Source of the DNA: Planctomycetia bacterium | Lineage (GTDB): Bacteria > Planctomycetota > Phycisphaerae > UBA1845 > UTPLA1 | Assembly: GCA_015200345.1 (NCBI GenBank) | Contig: CP054187.1 | Span: 62,001-126,000, forward strand | Direction of reading: 5' to 3' | DNA: 64,000 nt | In this document: positions 8,601-17,814 of the stretch, one piece after another | How the letters are laid out: each line of letters starts with the position of its first letter | Numbering within the stretch: position 1 is the stretch's first letter | Translations under genes and position numbers: made by a program | Notes under the pieces: model-generated | What the model saw: the letters and a program-made list of their open reading frames with translations, nothing else | What the model was told of the DNA's origin: nothing | Database searches by the model: none

Positions 8601-8622
8601 TGGCACAGGCGTCTCGCCTGTG
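8601..8622. repeat. 22-bp palindromic dispersed repeat, copy 1
   Basis: TGGCACAGGCGTCTCGCCTGTG is found exactly, in reverse orientation, at 27780-27801. It folds into a perfect 8-bp stem (CACAGGCG/CGCCTGTG) with a three-base loop. It lies between convergent genes, just after the larger dispersed repeat. Confidence 0.85.
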
Positions 8623-8674
8623 ATGCACCTGCCGCGGCGGGCGCCACGCCGTCTGGATCAATCTGCGGTCCCGC

Positions 8675-9076
8675 CTAGTCAGGGACCGATTCACACTGGT
8701 ACGCATCCCCGTGCGCATCCATTGATTTCAAGCGATAGCGGCCCGACAGCTTTCCGCCGCGAAATGTAACCAGCCAGTCCCGCCCGTCATCGACCGCCGC
8801 GTCGCAGTCACCGGCGTCATGACGAACGACCTGCCCTCGATCGCCGGATACCGGCCCTTCGTAATCGAGGTAAACGCGACGGTGATTGCCGATGCGCTGA
8901 CATGGCAACGAACCGTCGGCCGCATCTTCGGGGGGTTGCATAAACTTCCATGTCGCCAGGTCCGGTCCGAGATCAATCATCAGGTCAAAATGCAAACCGG
9001 CCGCATCGGTGTGTTGGAGGACGACGAATCGCCGGGGGTTCTCGGCCCTTGGAGAGGGTGTGAGACGGCTGTTCAT
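8675..9076 (-). CDS. Orphan LigD-type 3'-phosphoesterase domain protein
   Basis: A 133-residue stand-alone version of the 3'-phosphoesterase domain found at the N-terminus of some LigD repair ligases, where it trims 3' ends during non-homologous end joining. The pattern FVVLQHTDAAGLHFDLMID matches the domain's first metal and phosphate site (His22, His29, Asp31), and GNHRRVYLDYEGPVSG supplies the later histidine (His65). The arginine that normally follows the HxD (HYDFR in LigD) is Met33 here. That change is usual in this planctomycete subfamily as I recall it, so the reaction may differ or be lost. No ku, ligD polymerase or ligase domain is nearby. It converges on the gene to its left, and its 5' end faces a TPR lipoprotein gene on the other strand. 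Confidence 0.75.
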   Translation of the reverse strand: MNSRLTPSPRAENPRRFVVLQHTDAAGLHFDLMIDLGPDLATWKFMQPPEDAADGSLPCQRIGNHRRVYLDYEGPVSGDRGQVVRHDAGDCDAAVDDGRDWLVTFRGGKLSGRYRLKSMDAHGDAYQCESVPD

Positions 9077-9178
9077 TCAAGTGCGTTCCGATGCCGATCC
9101 GACAAGAGGCGTTTCATCCCAGCCGGTGCCCGACTCGACCGGTCGTCCTTGCGGCTGCCTCGCGGGAGTATTAGCATC

Positions 9179-9937
9179 ATGCCTATGTTAACGAAGGTCG
9201 TGCGAGCCGGATACTCAACGCCGTGGCGCGGTACCAAACACCGCATGGTGGTTGCGTGCGCGCTGGCGGTTCTGGCTGGGGCCGGTTGCGGTCGGCCGAC
9301 CAGCGGCTACGACGAGCTGATGACCGAAGGTCTTTCCGAGTACGAGAATCAACGGTACGCCGAAGCGATCGCGATGTTCAAGAACGCGGCCGAAGCGGAT
9401 CGGGAGCGGCCGGAGCCGTCGTATTACACCGGGTTGGCTTTTTTGAAGATGGCCGACAAGCAGTTTCGAGAGGATGATCTGCCCGGGGCGCTGCGGTACT
9501 GTGATCGCGCGCTGTCGACCTTCGACGCGGCGGTGGGGGCGTTCCCTGGATACAGCCGGGCACAGCAGGCCAAGGCTGACGCGCTGGTGTTGAAGGGCAA
9601 GCACAAAGACGCGCTGGAAGTCGCGACGTGGGCGGCGTCCTATGTCGGCCCGCAGGCGAAGATGCACATCTTCAAAGCGAGGCAGTTCGCGCAAGCCGGC
9701 GAGATCGACAAGGCCGAGTTGTATTTCAAGCAGGCGGTTTCGGTCGAACCGGAGAACCCCGCGGCCTATGCGGAGCTGGGCTTGTTCTACATGCGTTGCG
9801 GCAACGACGCCGAGGCGGTCAAAGCGCTCCAGAAAGCGCACGCGATGCGTCCCGGTTCGCCGGGAGTCGTAGCGGCGCTGGCGCGATTGGGCGCTTCGCC
9901 GGCCTACACCACACCGCAGCCTCCGGCCCGACCGTGA
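9179..9937 (+). CDS. TPR-repeat lipoprotein
   Basis: A 252-residue exported lipoprotein. After a basic N-region the hydrophobic core ends in the lipobox LAVLAGAGC (Cys about residue 37), then a helical domain of about five tetratricopeptide repeats (YAEAIAMFKNAAEADRERPE; AELYFKQAVSVEPENPAAYA; DAEAVKALQKAHAMRPGSP). TPR lipoproteins act as scaffolds for envelope complexes. The first ATG is taken because GGGAG lies eleven bases upstream. The third Met (9245) would give a more standard short signal peptide and cannot be excluded. The C-terminus is a Pro-rich tail. It is followed by the AMMECR1 gene after 49 bases, probably in the same operon. No partner is evident. Confidence 0.8.
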   Translation: MPMLTKVVRAGYSTPWRGTKHRMVVACALAVLAGAGCGRPTSGYDELMTEGLSEYENQRYAEAIAMFKNAAEADRERPEPSYYTGLAFLKMADKQFREDDLPGALRYCDRALSTFDAAVGAFPGYSRAQQAKADALVLKGKHKDALEVATWAASYVGPQAKMHIFKARQFAQAGEIDKAELYFKQAVSVEPENPAAYAELGLFYMRCGNDAEAVKALQKAHAMRPGSPGVVAALARLGASPAYTTPQPPARP

Positions 9938-9986
9938 GCGCGCTGCCACCGGCTCGCCTCGATTTCCGTTTGGGAGGCGACAAGTC

Positions 9987-10544
9987 GTGACTGCTCGATT
10001 TAATTTCGATGAACGCGTTCGTACGCACCTGTTGCGTGCCGCGCGCGATGCCATCGAGGCGGAAGTTTGTGGCCGGCCCCTGCCCAGGACTCCTGCGGAC
10101 GAATCCAATTATCCGAATCATGGCGTGTTTGTGACGCTTCGCAGCGGCGAACGGCTGCGCGGCTGCATCGGCACGTTTCATCCCGAAGGCGATTTGATTT
10201 CCACCATTCGGCGCATCGCCGCCGAGGCGACGCACGATTCGCGATTCACCGGCGCGCCGCTGGGGCCGCGAGACCTGGCGACGCTGCGCATCGAATTGTC
10301 CCTGCTTTCGCCGCTGAAGCCTGTTCGGGATGTCAGCGAAATCGAGATCGGCCGACACGGTATTCACGTGGCGGTCGGCGGTCGCCGCGGCTGTTTCCTG
10401 CCGAGCGTGGCGACCGAGCACGGCTGGGATGCGCCGACGTTTCTGTCGGTTTGCTGCGCCGAAAAAGTCGGTGTTTCGCCCGATGCCTGGCGCGGTCCCG
10501 ATGCCGTGGTGAGCGTGTTTGAGGTTGAGAAGGTGCAGGAGTAG
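9987..10544 (+). CDS. amrA: AMMECR1-domain protein (AmmeMemoRadiSam protein A-like)
   Basis: A 185-residue cytosolic AMMECR1-family protein. The diagnostic LRGCIG motif is at residues 57-62, followed by HPEGDLISTIRRIAAEATHDSRF and the mid-domain LRIELSLLSPLKPV; the C-terminal half carries the GCFLPSVATEHGWD strand-loop. In many bacteria this protein is encoded beside a MEMO-like dioxygenase-fold protein and a radical SAM enzyme (the AmmeMemoRadiSam system); neither is next to it here, so it is an orphan copy or the partners lie elsewhere. The reaction is unknown. The length is normal. It follows the TPR lipoprotein gene and converges with the deacetylase gene. Confidence 0.85.
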   Translation: MTARFNFDERVRTHLLRAARDAIEAEVCGRPLPRTPADESNYPNHGVFVTLRSGERLRGCIGTFHPEGDLISTIRRIAAEATHDSRFTGAPLGPRDLATLRIELSLLSPLKPVRDVSEIEIGRHGIHVAVGGRRGCFLPSVATEHGWDAPTFLSVCCAEKVGVSPDAWRGPDAVVSVFEVEKVQE

Positions 10545-10625
10545 GCACGAAGGAGATGGAAAAGAGCCGCCGCAGGGGACGTCCTCGACGCATCGAGGAA
10601 TCTGCCCACGGCTTCCTCACGCTTC

Positions 10626-11564
10626 TCACGTTGCCAGCTCGTTCACATGGGCCGCGACGGAATTTTGCAGCGCCGTCAGGTTGTACCCGCCTTCCAGCGC
10701 GCTGATGATCCGCCCCTCGCAGAATTCGTCGGCCACTTGTTTCAAGTGCCGCGTCATGGTCACAAAGCCCGTCTCCGTGAGGCGCAGCCCGCCGAGCGGA
10801 TCGTCCCGATGAGCGTCAAACCCGGCGGAGATCAACACGAACTCCGGCTGAAAGTCGCGCACCGCCGGCAGGGCCACTCGTTCAAACGCCGCCAGGTAAT
10901 CGCGTTCCGATGTGGCCGGCGCGATCGGGATGTTGAGCGTGAAGCCGGTTCCATCGCCCAGGCCGCATTCGTTCGCCATGCCTGTGCCGGGCCAGAGTGG
11001 ATGCTGGTGCAGCGAGATAAACAACACCGACGGGTCGTCGTAAAAAATCTCCTGCGTGCCGTTGCCGTGATGCACGTCCCAATCCACCACGGCGATTCGA
11101 TCGATGCCGTGTTGCTGTTGCAAGTAACGAACAGCAATGGCCACATTCGCGAAAATGCAGAATCCCATCGCCTCCTCGGGCCGTGCATGGTGCCCCGGCG
11201 GCCGCACGGCGCAGAATGCATTGCGGACAGCGCCGCTCATCACATCGTCGGCCGCGGTCAAAAGCGTGTTCACCGCGTGCACGGCAGCGTCGTAGCTCAT
11301 CAGGCAGGCGATCGTGTCGCCGCTGTCCAGCAGATGCCGGCCGTGTTCGATGTCGTGGCGAATGCGATCGTGGTAGGCGGCCGTGTGAACGCGTGTGATC
11401 CATGCGCGGGCATCGTGAGACTGGGTCGGGCGGTGATTCAAATCGGGCACGAGCGGTCGCAGGGCGTCGGGCGCGAGCACCTGCGCGCGGGCGATGCACT
11501 CCACGTGATGACCGGTATCGTGTTCGAGTGAGGCGGCGTCCCAGTAGTAACCGGTGTGCGACAT
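10626..11564 (-). CDS. Histone deacetylase family Zn-dependent deacetylase
   Basis: A 312-residue arginase/deacetylase-fold enzyme of the class II HDAC-like / acetylpolyamine amidohydrolase group. Key residues are present: the catalytic pair in RPPGHHA (His125, His126), zinc ligands in DWDVHHGNGT (Asp163, His165) and SAGFDAH (Asp250), and the transition-state tyrosine in LEGGYN. Substrates in bacteria include acetylated polyamines, acetoin-linked proteins or acetylated enzymes. The chosen ATG starts MSHTGYYWD and lies ten bases after the pntB stop. A longer open frame reaching into pntB was rejected. By position it is the fourth gene of the transhydrogenase operon, which suggests a link to redox or acyl-CoA status, but this is only context. 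It converges on amrA. Confidence 0.9.
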   Translation of the reverse strand: MSHTGYYWDAASLEHDTGHHVECIARAQVLAPDALRPLVPDLNHRPTQSHDARAWITRVHTAAYHDRIRHDIEHGRHLLDSGDTIACLMSYDAAVHAVNTLLTAADDVMSGAVRNAFCAVRPPGHHARPEEAMGFCIFANVAIAVRYLQQQHGIDRIAVVDWDVHHGNGTQEIFYDDPSVLFISLHQHPLWPGTGMANECGLGDGTGFTLNIPIAPATSERDYLAAFERVALPAVRDFQPEFVLISAGFDAHRDDPLGGLRLTETGFVTMTRHLKQVADEFCEGRIISALEGGYNLTALQNSVAAHVNELAT

Positions 11565-11574
11565 GATCGCACCA

Positions 11575-13011
<1,437 letters not shown>

Positions 13012-13014
13012 GTA

Positions 13015-13374
13015 TCAGCCCTTTTTTTTGAACATGCCGAGCATGCGGTGGGTGACGGCGAATCCGCCGACGACGTTGATCATCGCGAAGATGATGGCGA
13101 GGATGCCGAAGGCAATCGTGATGAAGTTGAGCTTCAGACCGGCGGCGAGGATCGCGCCGATAATGGTGATACCGCTGATCGCGTTCGAGCCGGACATGAG
13201 CGGCGTGTGCAGGGTCGGCGGCACCTTGGTGATCACTTCGAACCCGACAAAGGTCGCCAGGATGAACACGGTGACGGCCGTTACGAACATCGACGCCGGC
13301 GAAGGAGCCGCGGCGGCACTGTGGGTTGCAGCGCCGTCGGCCAGCAGGGCCGTCGAAAACATCAACAGGTTCAT
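13015..13374 (-). CDS. pntAB: NAD(P) transhydrogenase subunit alpha part 2
   Basis: A 119-residue membrane protein matching the C-terminal membrane part of PntA, encoded as a separate subunit. It has a short exported N-terminal stretch and three to four helices (FVTAVTVFILATFVGFEVI; ISGITIIGAILAAGL; FITIAFGILAIIFAMINVVGGF), with the family pattern VPPTLHTPLMSGSNAISG between them. The C-terminus is THRMLGMFKKKG. It complements the soluble alpha part 1 encoded upstream (51-base gap) and the beta subunit downstream (three-base gap). Confidence 0.95.
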   Translation of the reverse strand: MNLLMFSTALLADGAATHSAAAAPSPASMFVTAVTVFILATFVGFEVITKVPPTLHTPLMSGSNAISGITIIGAILAAGLKLNFITIAFGILAIIFAMINVVGGFAVTHRMLGMFKKKG

Positions 13375-13425
13375 GATAATGAGAACTCCTTCTTCGCGCG
13401 GTGCGATTCGTCGCGCCGCGACCGC

Positions 13426-14583
13426 TTAAGCCGGTTGCAGGGCCGGCGCGCCCAGGCCCATGATTTCGCGCAGGCGCGGGCTGACGATCTGCCCCTCGCG
13501 CGTGATCAGCGTATCGCGAATGCACTCGTTGTCCATGTTCATGACGAGTTCGCCGTTCTTGACGATGTCCGCCAGGAACGACGTGACGTTACGCGCGAAC
13601 ATCTGGCTGGCGTGGTAGGGAACGGTCGCCGGGAGATTCACCGGCGCGAGGATTGTGACCCCGTGCTTCACGACCGTCTCGCCGGGGCAAGTCAATTCGC
13701 AATTGCCGCCCGCTTCGGCTGCCAGGTCGACAATCACCGACCCTGGCCGCATGTGCGGAACCATGTCGGATGTAATCAATCGCGGCGCCGGTTTGCCGGG
13801 GATCAACGCCGTGGAAATCACCACGTCGTTGTCCTTTACGTGTTGCGCGATCACTTCGCGCTGCCGCTGTTGATACGCGGCAGACATCTCCTTGGCATAG
13901 CCGCCCTTGTCCTGCGCGTCTTCCTGCGGCGCGTCCACCACCACAAACTTCGCGCCGAGGCTCTCCACCTGTTCCTTCACAACCGGCCGCACGTCGAACG
14001 CCTCAACAACCGCCCCCAGTCGCCTGGCCGTTGCAATCGCCTGCAACCCCGCGACGCCCGCGCCGAGCACCAGCACCTTTGCTGGGGTGATCGTTCCGGC
14101 GGCCGTCATCATCATCGGAAAGATGCGCACCAGCTCGTTCGCGGCGAGCAGCACCGCCTTATACCCGGCAAGGCTGCTCATGCTGGAAAGGACGTCCATG
14201 GCCTGCGCACGGGTGATGCGAGGCATCAATTCGAGGGCGAAGGCCGTCAGCCCGCGCGAGGCGAGGTCTTTCACAAGGTCATGCCGCACGAGCGGATTGC
14301 ACATGGCGATCAGCACCGTGTCCGTCCGCATCCGATCAAGCAAATCCGGTGTCGGCGGGCGGATTGAGACAATCAGATTGGATTGTTCGCAAACGGCTGC
14401 GGTGCTGTCGACCAGGGTCGCGCCGGCCGATTCAAAGGTCGAATCGGGAAAGCCGGCGGCGTTGCCCGCGCCGCGTTCCACGACAACATCAATGGTGAGT
14501 TTCTTGAGTTTCGCCAGCACCTCGGGGACGAGAGCGACGCGCGTCTCGCTTTGGCCGATGGCGGAGGGGATACCGAGCTTCAT
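13426..14583 (-). CDS. pntAA: NAD(P) transhydrogenase subunit alpha part 1
   Basis: The 385-residue NAD(H)-binding subunit (domain I), peripheral on the cytosolic side. It belongs to the alanine dehydrogenase/PNT family: it opens MKLGIPSAIGQSETRVALVP, carries LIVSIRPPTPDLLDRM, the AQAMDVLSSMSSLAGYKAVL helix, and the Rossmann motif VLGAGVAGLQAIATARRLGA followed by EAFDVR. It is the first gene of the pnt operon. The 229-base gap to the divergent sigma-factor gene must carry the pnt promoter; no clear consensus was identified. It is of normal length, and nothing unusual was seen in it. Confidence 0.97.
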   Translation of the reverse strand: MKLGIPSAIGQSETRVALVPEVLAKLKKLTIDVVVERGAGNAAGFPDSTFESAGATLVDSTAAVCEQSNLIVSIRPPTPDLLDRMRTDTVLIAMCNPLVRHDLVKDLASRGLTAFALELMPRITRAQAMDVLSSMSSLAGYKAVLLAANELVRIFPMMMTAAGTITPAKVLVLGAGVAGLQAIATARRLGAVVEAFDVRPVVKEQVESLGAKFVVVDAPQEDAQDKGGYAKEMSAAYQQRQREVIAQHVKDNDVVISTALIPGKPAPRLITSDMVPHMRPGSVIVDLAAEAGGNCELTCPGETVVKHGVTILAPVNLPATVPYHASQMFARNVTSFLADIVKNGELVMNMDNECIRDTLITREGQIVSPRLREIMGLGAPALQPA

Positions 14584-14812
14584 GATCGCCTTTCGCGTGG
14601 ATCGAGGTCCATTCTTCCCGAAGGGTTTTTCGGCATGATGGCAGAGGATTTTACTGGCAACCGGCTTCGTCGCAACCGTGCCCGGTCGACCGCGTTATGC
14701 GCAATCTGTGTCATGAGCCGCGTTTGTGTTAACATGCCTCTGTGTCGGCCGAGGTGATCTCGGCCCCGCGTGAGAACTCCCGACGTATCGCATCCTGCCT
14801 TCGGTCAACCCT

Positions 14813-15421
14813 ATGCGAGACCGCGATGAGCAACAACTGTTCCGCGCCGTCCGCGAGGGCGACGAAAGAGCATTTGAGCGCGCTTATCACCTCTACCACC
14901 AGCGTGTCCGACTGATGGCTTGGCGGCTGGTTCGCCGCAGCGACCGCGTGGACGATCTTGCAAATGAGACTTGGTGCCGGGCTTTTAACCGGCGAAGCGA
15001 TTACGACGGCCGCACGCCGTTTTTGGTATGGTTGGCGGGGATTCTTCGAAACATAAACCGGGAATCGGCGCGAAAGTACACTGGGGATGCGTCCGGACCC
15101 GCTGTCGGCGAAACCGAACCCGCATTGGACGAAGCGACGCCGGAAGCGATTGCGGCAGATGCCGAAGCGCTGGCGGGGTTGAACGACTGTGTCTCGCGAT
15201 TGCCGGAGTTGGATCAGACGATCGTGAGGCTGCGATTTTTTGAGAATCGCACGTTAAAGGCTGTGGCACAAGAAGTTAGCATCCCAGAATCCACGCTTCG
15301 GGACTCCCGTTTGCCCGGCGTGCTGGAGGCCTTGCGGGTGTGCATGGAAAAAAAAGGCATCGATTTTTCACTTTTTTCCGCGCTGGGAAGGGGGAATTTG
15401 CAAAGAGATATAGAGGACTAA
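14813..15421 (+). CDS. ECF-type RNA polymerase sigma factor
   Basis: A 202-residue sigma-70 family factor of the extracytoplasmic-function type, with only regions 2 and 4. Region 2 spans about residues 15-90 (ERAYHLYHQRVRLMAWRLV; the core-binding DDLANETWCRAF; TPFLVWLAGILRNINRE), and region 4 about 130-180 (LPELDQTIVRLRFFENRTLKAVAQEVSIPESTLRDSRL). The helix-turn-helix lacks the usual AEIA pattern but is recognisable. An extra C-terminal tail of some 25 residues (MEKKGIDFSLFSALGRG) follows region 4. The next gene starts one base after the stop, with AGAGGA as its ribosome site, so they are co-expressed and the partner is the natural candidate for its regulator. Target promoters are unknown. 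Confidence 0.92.
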   Translation: MRDRDEQQLFRAVREGDERAFERAYHLYHQRVRLMAWRLVRRSDRVDDLANETWCRAFNRRSDYDGRTPFLVWLAGILRNINRESARKYTGDASGPAVGETEPALDEATPEAIAADAEALAGLNDCVSRLPELDQTIVRLRFFENRTLKAVAQEVSIPESTLRDSRLPGVLEALRVCMEKKGIDFSLFSALGRGNLQRDIED

Positions 15422-15422
15422 G

Positions 15423-15884
15423 ATGGACTCCGCTCACAACAAGCTCCAGGCATTGCTCGGCACGCTGGGAGAGGCTCGCGAAGCGGGCTGTTTCGCAGCG
15501 GCGGCGGGCTTCCCTTGGCAATCGCCGCAGGCGAAGGTTACCGGCCTTCTCCGAAGGCGAATGGCATGGGTTCGCGTGGGGCTGCCTCTGGCGGCTGCGG
15601 CTGCCGTGGCGGTGTTGTTTGTGGGGCCCAGCTTGGTCAAGACAGTCAACACGGTCGATCGAACGTCCGTGATCCCGACGGGCACCCAGCCGCTCGAAGT
15701 GGCCGAACTGGCGACGGCCGGTCCGGCAGCGACCTCCGCCATGGCGGAGAATTGCGACTACAACGGCGACGGCGTGGTGGACGGTCGGGACATTCAGGCG
15801 TTCATCGATCGGCTGCGGGACGGCCGAGGAGATCCGCAACTCGAGGCGGAAGCACTCCAACGCTGTCTGCTGGGCAGGTCTTAA
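15423..15884 (+). CDS. Single-pass membrane protein with EF-hand/dockerin-like loop, likely sigma-factor partner
   Basis: A 153-residue protein with an N-terminal cytosolic part of about 48 residues, one membrane helix (about 50-70, VRVGLPLAAAAAVAVLFVGP), and an exported part containing CDYNGDGVVDGRDIQAFID (about 111-129). That is a calcium-binding loop of the dockerin/EF-hand type with Asp112, Asn114, Asp116, Asp120 and Asp123. A single such loop is half a normal dockerin. The architecture (small cytosolic segment, one helix, exported sensor) and coupling to the ECF gene suggest an anti-sigma factor, but the N-terminal part lacks a recognisable zinc-binding HxxxCxxC motif, so the role is inferred. 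A strong terminator follows 22 bases after the stop, closing a two-gene operon. Confidence 0.75.
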   Translation: MDSAHNKLQALLGTLGEAREAGCFAAAAGFPWQSPQAKVTGLLRRRMAWVRVGLPLAAAAAVAVLFVGPSLVKTVNTVDRTSVIPTGTQPLEVAELATAGPAATSAMAENCDYNGDGVVDGRDIQAFIDRLRDGRGDPQLEAEALQRCLLGRS

Positions 15885-15906
15885 CGCCCGGCTAGATCTC
15901 TTGCAA

Positions 15907-15958
15907 CGTGAGGCCGGATTGGTGCTTACCGGAGCGCCAGTTCGGCCTCGCGTTTTTT
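15907..15958 (+). terminator. Rho-independent terminator of the ECF sigma operon
   Basis: A long stem pairs CGTGAGGCCGGATTGG with CCAGTTCGGCCTCGCG, including two G-T pairs and one G-T-like mismatch, around a loop of about 14 bases. It is followed directly by TTTTTT. Its position 22 bases after the stop of the membrane protein gene fits the end of the two-gene transcript. Confidence 0.88.
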
Positions 15959-16165
15959 ACTGGGCGAAAAGCAGCGGGCCGTAGGGTGCAACCCGGAGCG
16001 GATTGGTTGTGCAGCTCACGCTTCGGTGCAAAAGCTTAGCATACAGCGTGCAGGCAACGCGTCACAGATAGCCTGAAAAGGTTTAACCGCTGCCCAAAGT
16101 CGGCACGCGATTGGGCTTATGATCGATATCGCTCTCGTTCGGTTCTGGTACGGTGCTTTTTTCTA

Positions 16166-16293
16166 CAAGCTGTTTCAAAATCCCTGTCCCTTTCAGGGAG
16201 AGGTTCGGGGTGCGGGTGAATCATTTCGTTTGAACTACTTTTCCCCTCACCCAACCTCTCCCCAAGAGGGAGAGGAGTTTTGAAACCAGTTCT
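16166..16293. repeat. MITE-like dispersed repeat, copy 2
   Basis: Second copy of the element at 8463-8593, same orientation, about 128 bp. The ends CTGTTTCAAAA and TTTTGAAACCAG and both internal palindromes are kept, with scattered substitutions and small deletions (for example CCCTGTCCC for CCCTCTCCC). It ends four bases from the bpt stop codon, again between convergent genes. The flanking 16 kb of unrelated sequence shows that it was copied, not inherited as a block. Confidence 0.85.
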
Positions 16294-16297
16294 ACAA

Positions 16298-17053
16298 TCA
16301 TAATGGTTCTTCTGATGGTTTCCATTGGCCGTGCTGATCCAGCAATTGGTAGGGACCGAACGCCGCCTTGTAATTCATCCGATCGCATTCGCGGATGTAG
16401 TATCCCGCGTACCAATAGGGCTTTCCCATTTGTCGGCAGAGGTCGATTTCCTTCAATGCGCTGAAGGTGCCGAGGCTGCGGCGGGCGTGGGCGGGGTCGA
16501 AGTAGAAATACACGCTCGACAGCGATTGCGAAGCGATATCAACGATGCCGACTCCGGCGACGGCCGATCCGACGCGATAGACCATCTCCAGGGAATGCAC
16601 GGGCGATTGATAGAGAAACGCCTCAAATTCCTCGCGCGACTCCACCGGGTTCGACGCGTGATGATCGCGCTGATAGGCTTCGAAAATGCTATATTTCTCG
16701 TCGTCGGGCTGTGGTTTACCGATTTGCACAGAGACATCGCGGTTGCGCCGCTCGGCGCGCCGCTGCGATCGGCTGGGGCGAAAGGTCGCCACGGGCACTC
16801 GAATCGGGACGCATTCGCGGCACGAATCGCAGGCGGTGCGATACACCGCGATGCCGCTGCGACGAAATCCCGCGTCCATCAACGCCTGATAATCTTCAGC
16901 GGTTAGCGGCGGGTTGGTTCCGATCGGCGCGAATGCCTGCGGCACGGAGTATTCCGTTGTGGCGGTTCGATCCGGCAGGTACGAGCAGGGATGCGGCTCG
17001 CTCTCAAAGAGCGGTAGGGCGATGGAAATTCGTGGTTCAAGCGGTGCGGTCAC
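16298..17053 (-). CDS. bpt: Aspartate/glutamate leucyltransferase (bacterial N-degron transferase)
   Basis: A 251-residue cytosolic aminoacyl-tRNA-protein transferase of the Ate1/Bpt family, which adds leucine from Leu-tRNA to N-terminal Asp or Glu so that the protein becomes a ClpS/ClpAP substrate. Seen here are HPCSYLPDRTATTEY (N-terminal Cys), the CDSCRECVPIRVPV Cys cluster, FRPSRSQRR, the N-acetyltransferase-like core YQRDHHASNP...VYRVGSAVAGVGIVD, and YWYAGYYIRECDRMNYKAAFGP near the end. All are hallmarks of the family and the length is normal. Bpt and Ate differ in substrate aminoacyl-tRNA; prokaryotic members are mostly Bpt. It stands alone, diverging from the small ORF at 17453. Confidence 0.92.
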   Translation of the reverse strand: MTAPLEPRISIALPLFESEPHPCSYLPDRTATTEYSVPQAFAPIGTNPPLTAEDYQALMDAGFRRSGIAVYRTACDSCRECVPIRVPVATFRPSRSQRRAERRNRDVSVQIGKPQPDDEKYSIFEAYQRDHHASNPVESREEFEAFLYQSPVHSLEMVYRVGSAVAGVGIVDIASQSLSSVYFYFDPAHARRSLGTFSALKEIDLCRQMGKPYWYAGYYIRECDRMNYKAAFGPYQLLDQHGQWKPSEEPL

Positions 17054-17452
17054 GGTGATTGGTTATCGATAAACATTGCCTAACGAGCGTCAGATCGCAT
17101 TGTAGCCGATCGTCATATGGGAATAGCATGTGACAGAGCGGTGTTCAACAAAGAGGCATTACGCTGTCGTCGCGAGGTTCACCGCATCGCCTTTGCCGCA
17201 GCGCATCGGTGGGATAGCTTTGAGAATCGCATTGACACGGTTCGCGAATCAGCCTAAAACAACCATGTGGGGTGGGTGTAGGGCTGGACCGTAGCCACTA
17301 CGCCATCGGGGCGCACCGGCCCGAGAATCCAGGGATGGAGCCGACCGCGACCGCCGCGATCGGGATGACCAGCCTGACGAACGTCAACGAAGCGGCCGAC
17401 CGCGAATCACGAACATGACGCGGTCGGTTGTGGACAGGAGCGAGTGACGGAC
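17054..17452. other. Intergenic region, 399 bp, no gene seen
   Basis: This gap lies between bpt (leftward) and a small rightward gene. I checked it for tRNA cloverleafs, riboswitch-like folds and small reading frames and found none that I can support. It must hold the bpt promoter and probably the promoter for the small gene. Confidence 0.5.
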
Positions 17453-17692
17453 ATGACGCATTCTTCACCGATGCCGCTGGCGGTGGCACTGGACATGGCC
17501 AAGCGTCTTCGCCATGAGTTGATTCGCCACATGACGCCGGAACAGCAGCGCGACTTCATGCGGCTTGAGAATCTTCTGGCCGAGGCGAACAAGAATCACC
17601 AGGCGGCGCTTCTCAAGGCCAAGCAGGAATCAGCCACGAAGGCCGCCGTCCAGCCCGCCACGCACACCCGCAAGAGCTTCTGGGGCCGCTAG
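17453..17692 (+). CDS. Small hydrophilic helical protein, unknown
   Basis: A 79-residue charged protein with one long predicted helix (ALDMAKRLRHELIRHMTPEQ through NHQAALLKAKQESATKAA) and a short basic end, KSFWGR. It has no signal peptide, no membrane segment and no family that I recognise. AGGAG lies about twelve bases before the ATG; a GTG nine bases earlier in the same frame is too close to that site. Base composition by codon position looks like its neighbours. It could be a DNA- or ribosome-associated small protein, but that is not supported by a motif. Confidence 0.5.
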   Translation: MTHSSPMPLAVALDMAKRLRHELIRHMTPEQQRDFMRLENLLAEANKNHQAALLKAKQESATKAAVQPATHTRKSFWGR

Positions 17693-17814
17693 AAGCCAGT
17701 CCTCCTGTGAACCAGCGCGGCCCGTCGGCCGGTCATGCGCGGTTTGATCCGCTCGGATTTCGCACGTACCATGTCGCAACGTGAACGGGGCAGACCTGCC
17801 ACGTTTTACCATGG

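Noticed and set aside
17054..17452. tRNA or small RNA gene in the long gap after bpt
   Set aside because: No cloverleaf with conserved T-loop bases and no terminator-ended hairpin was found by eye.
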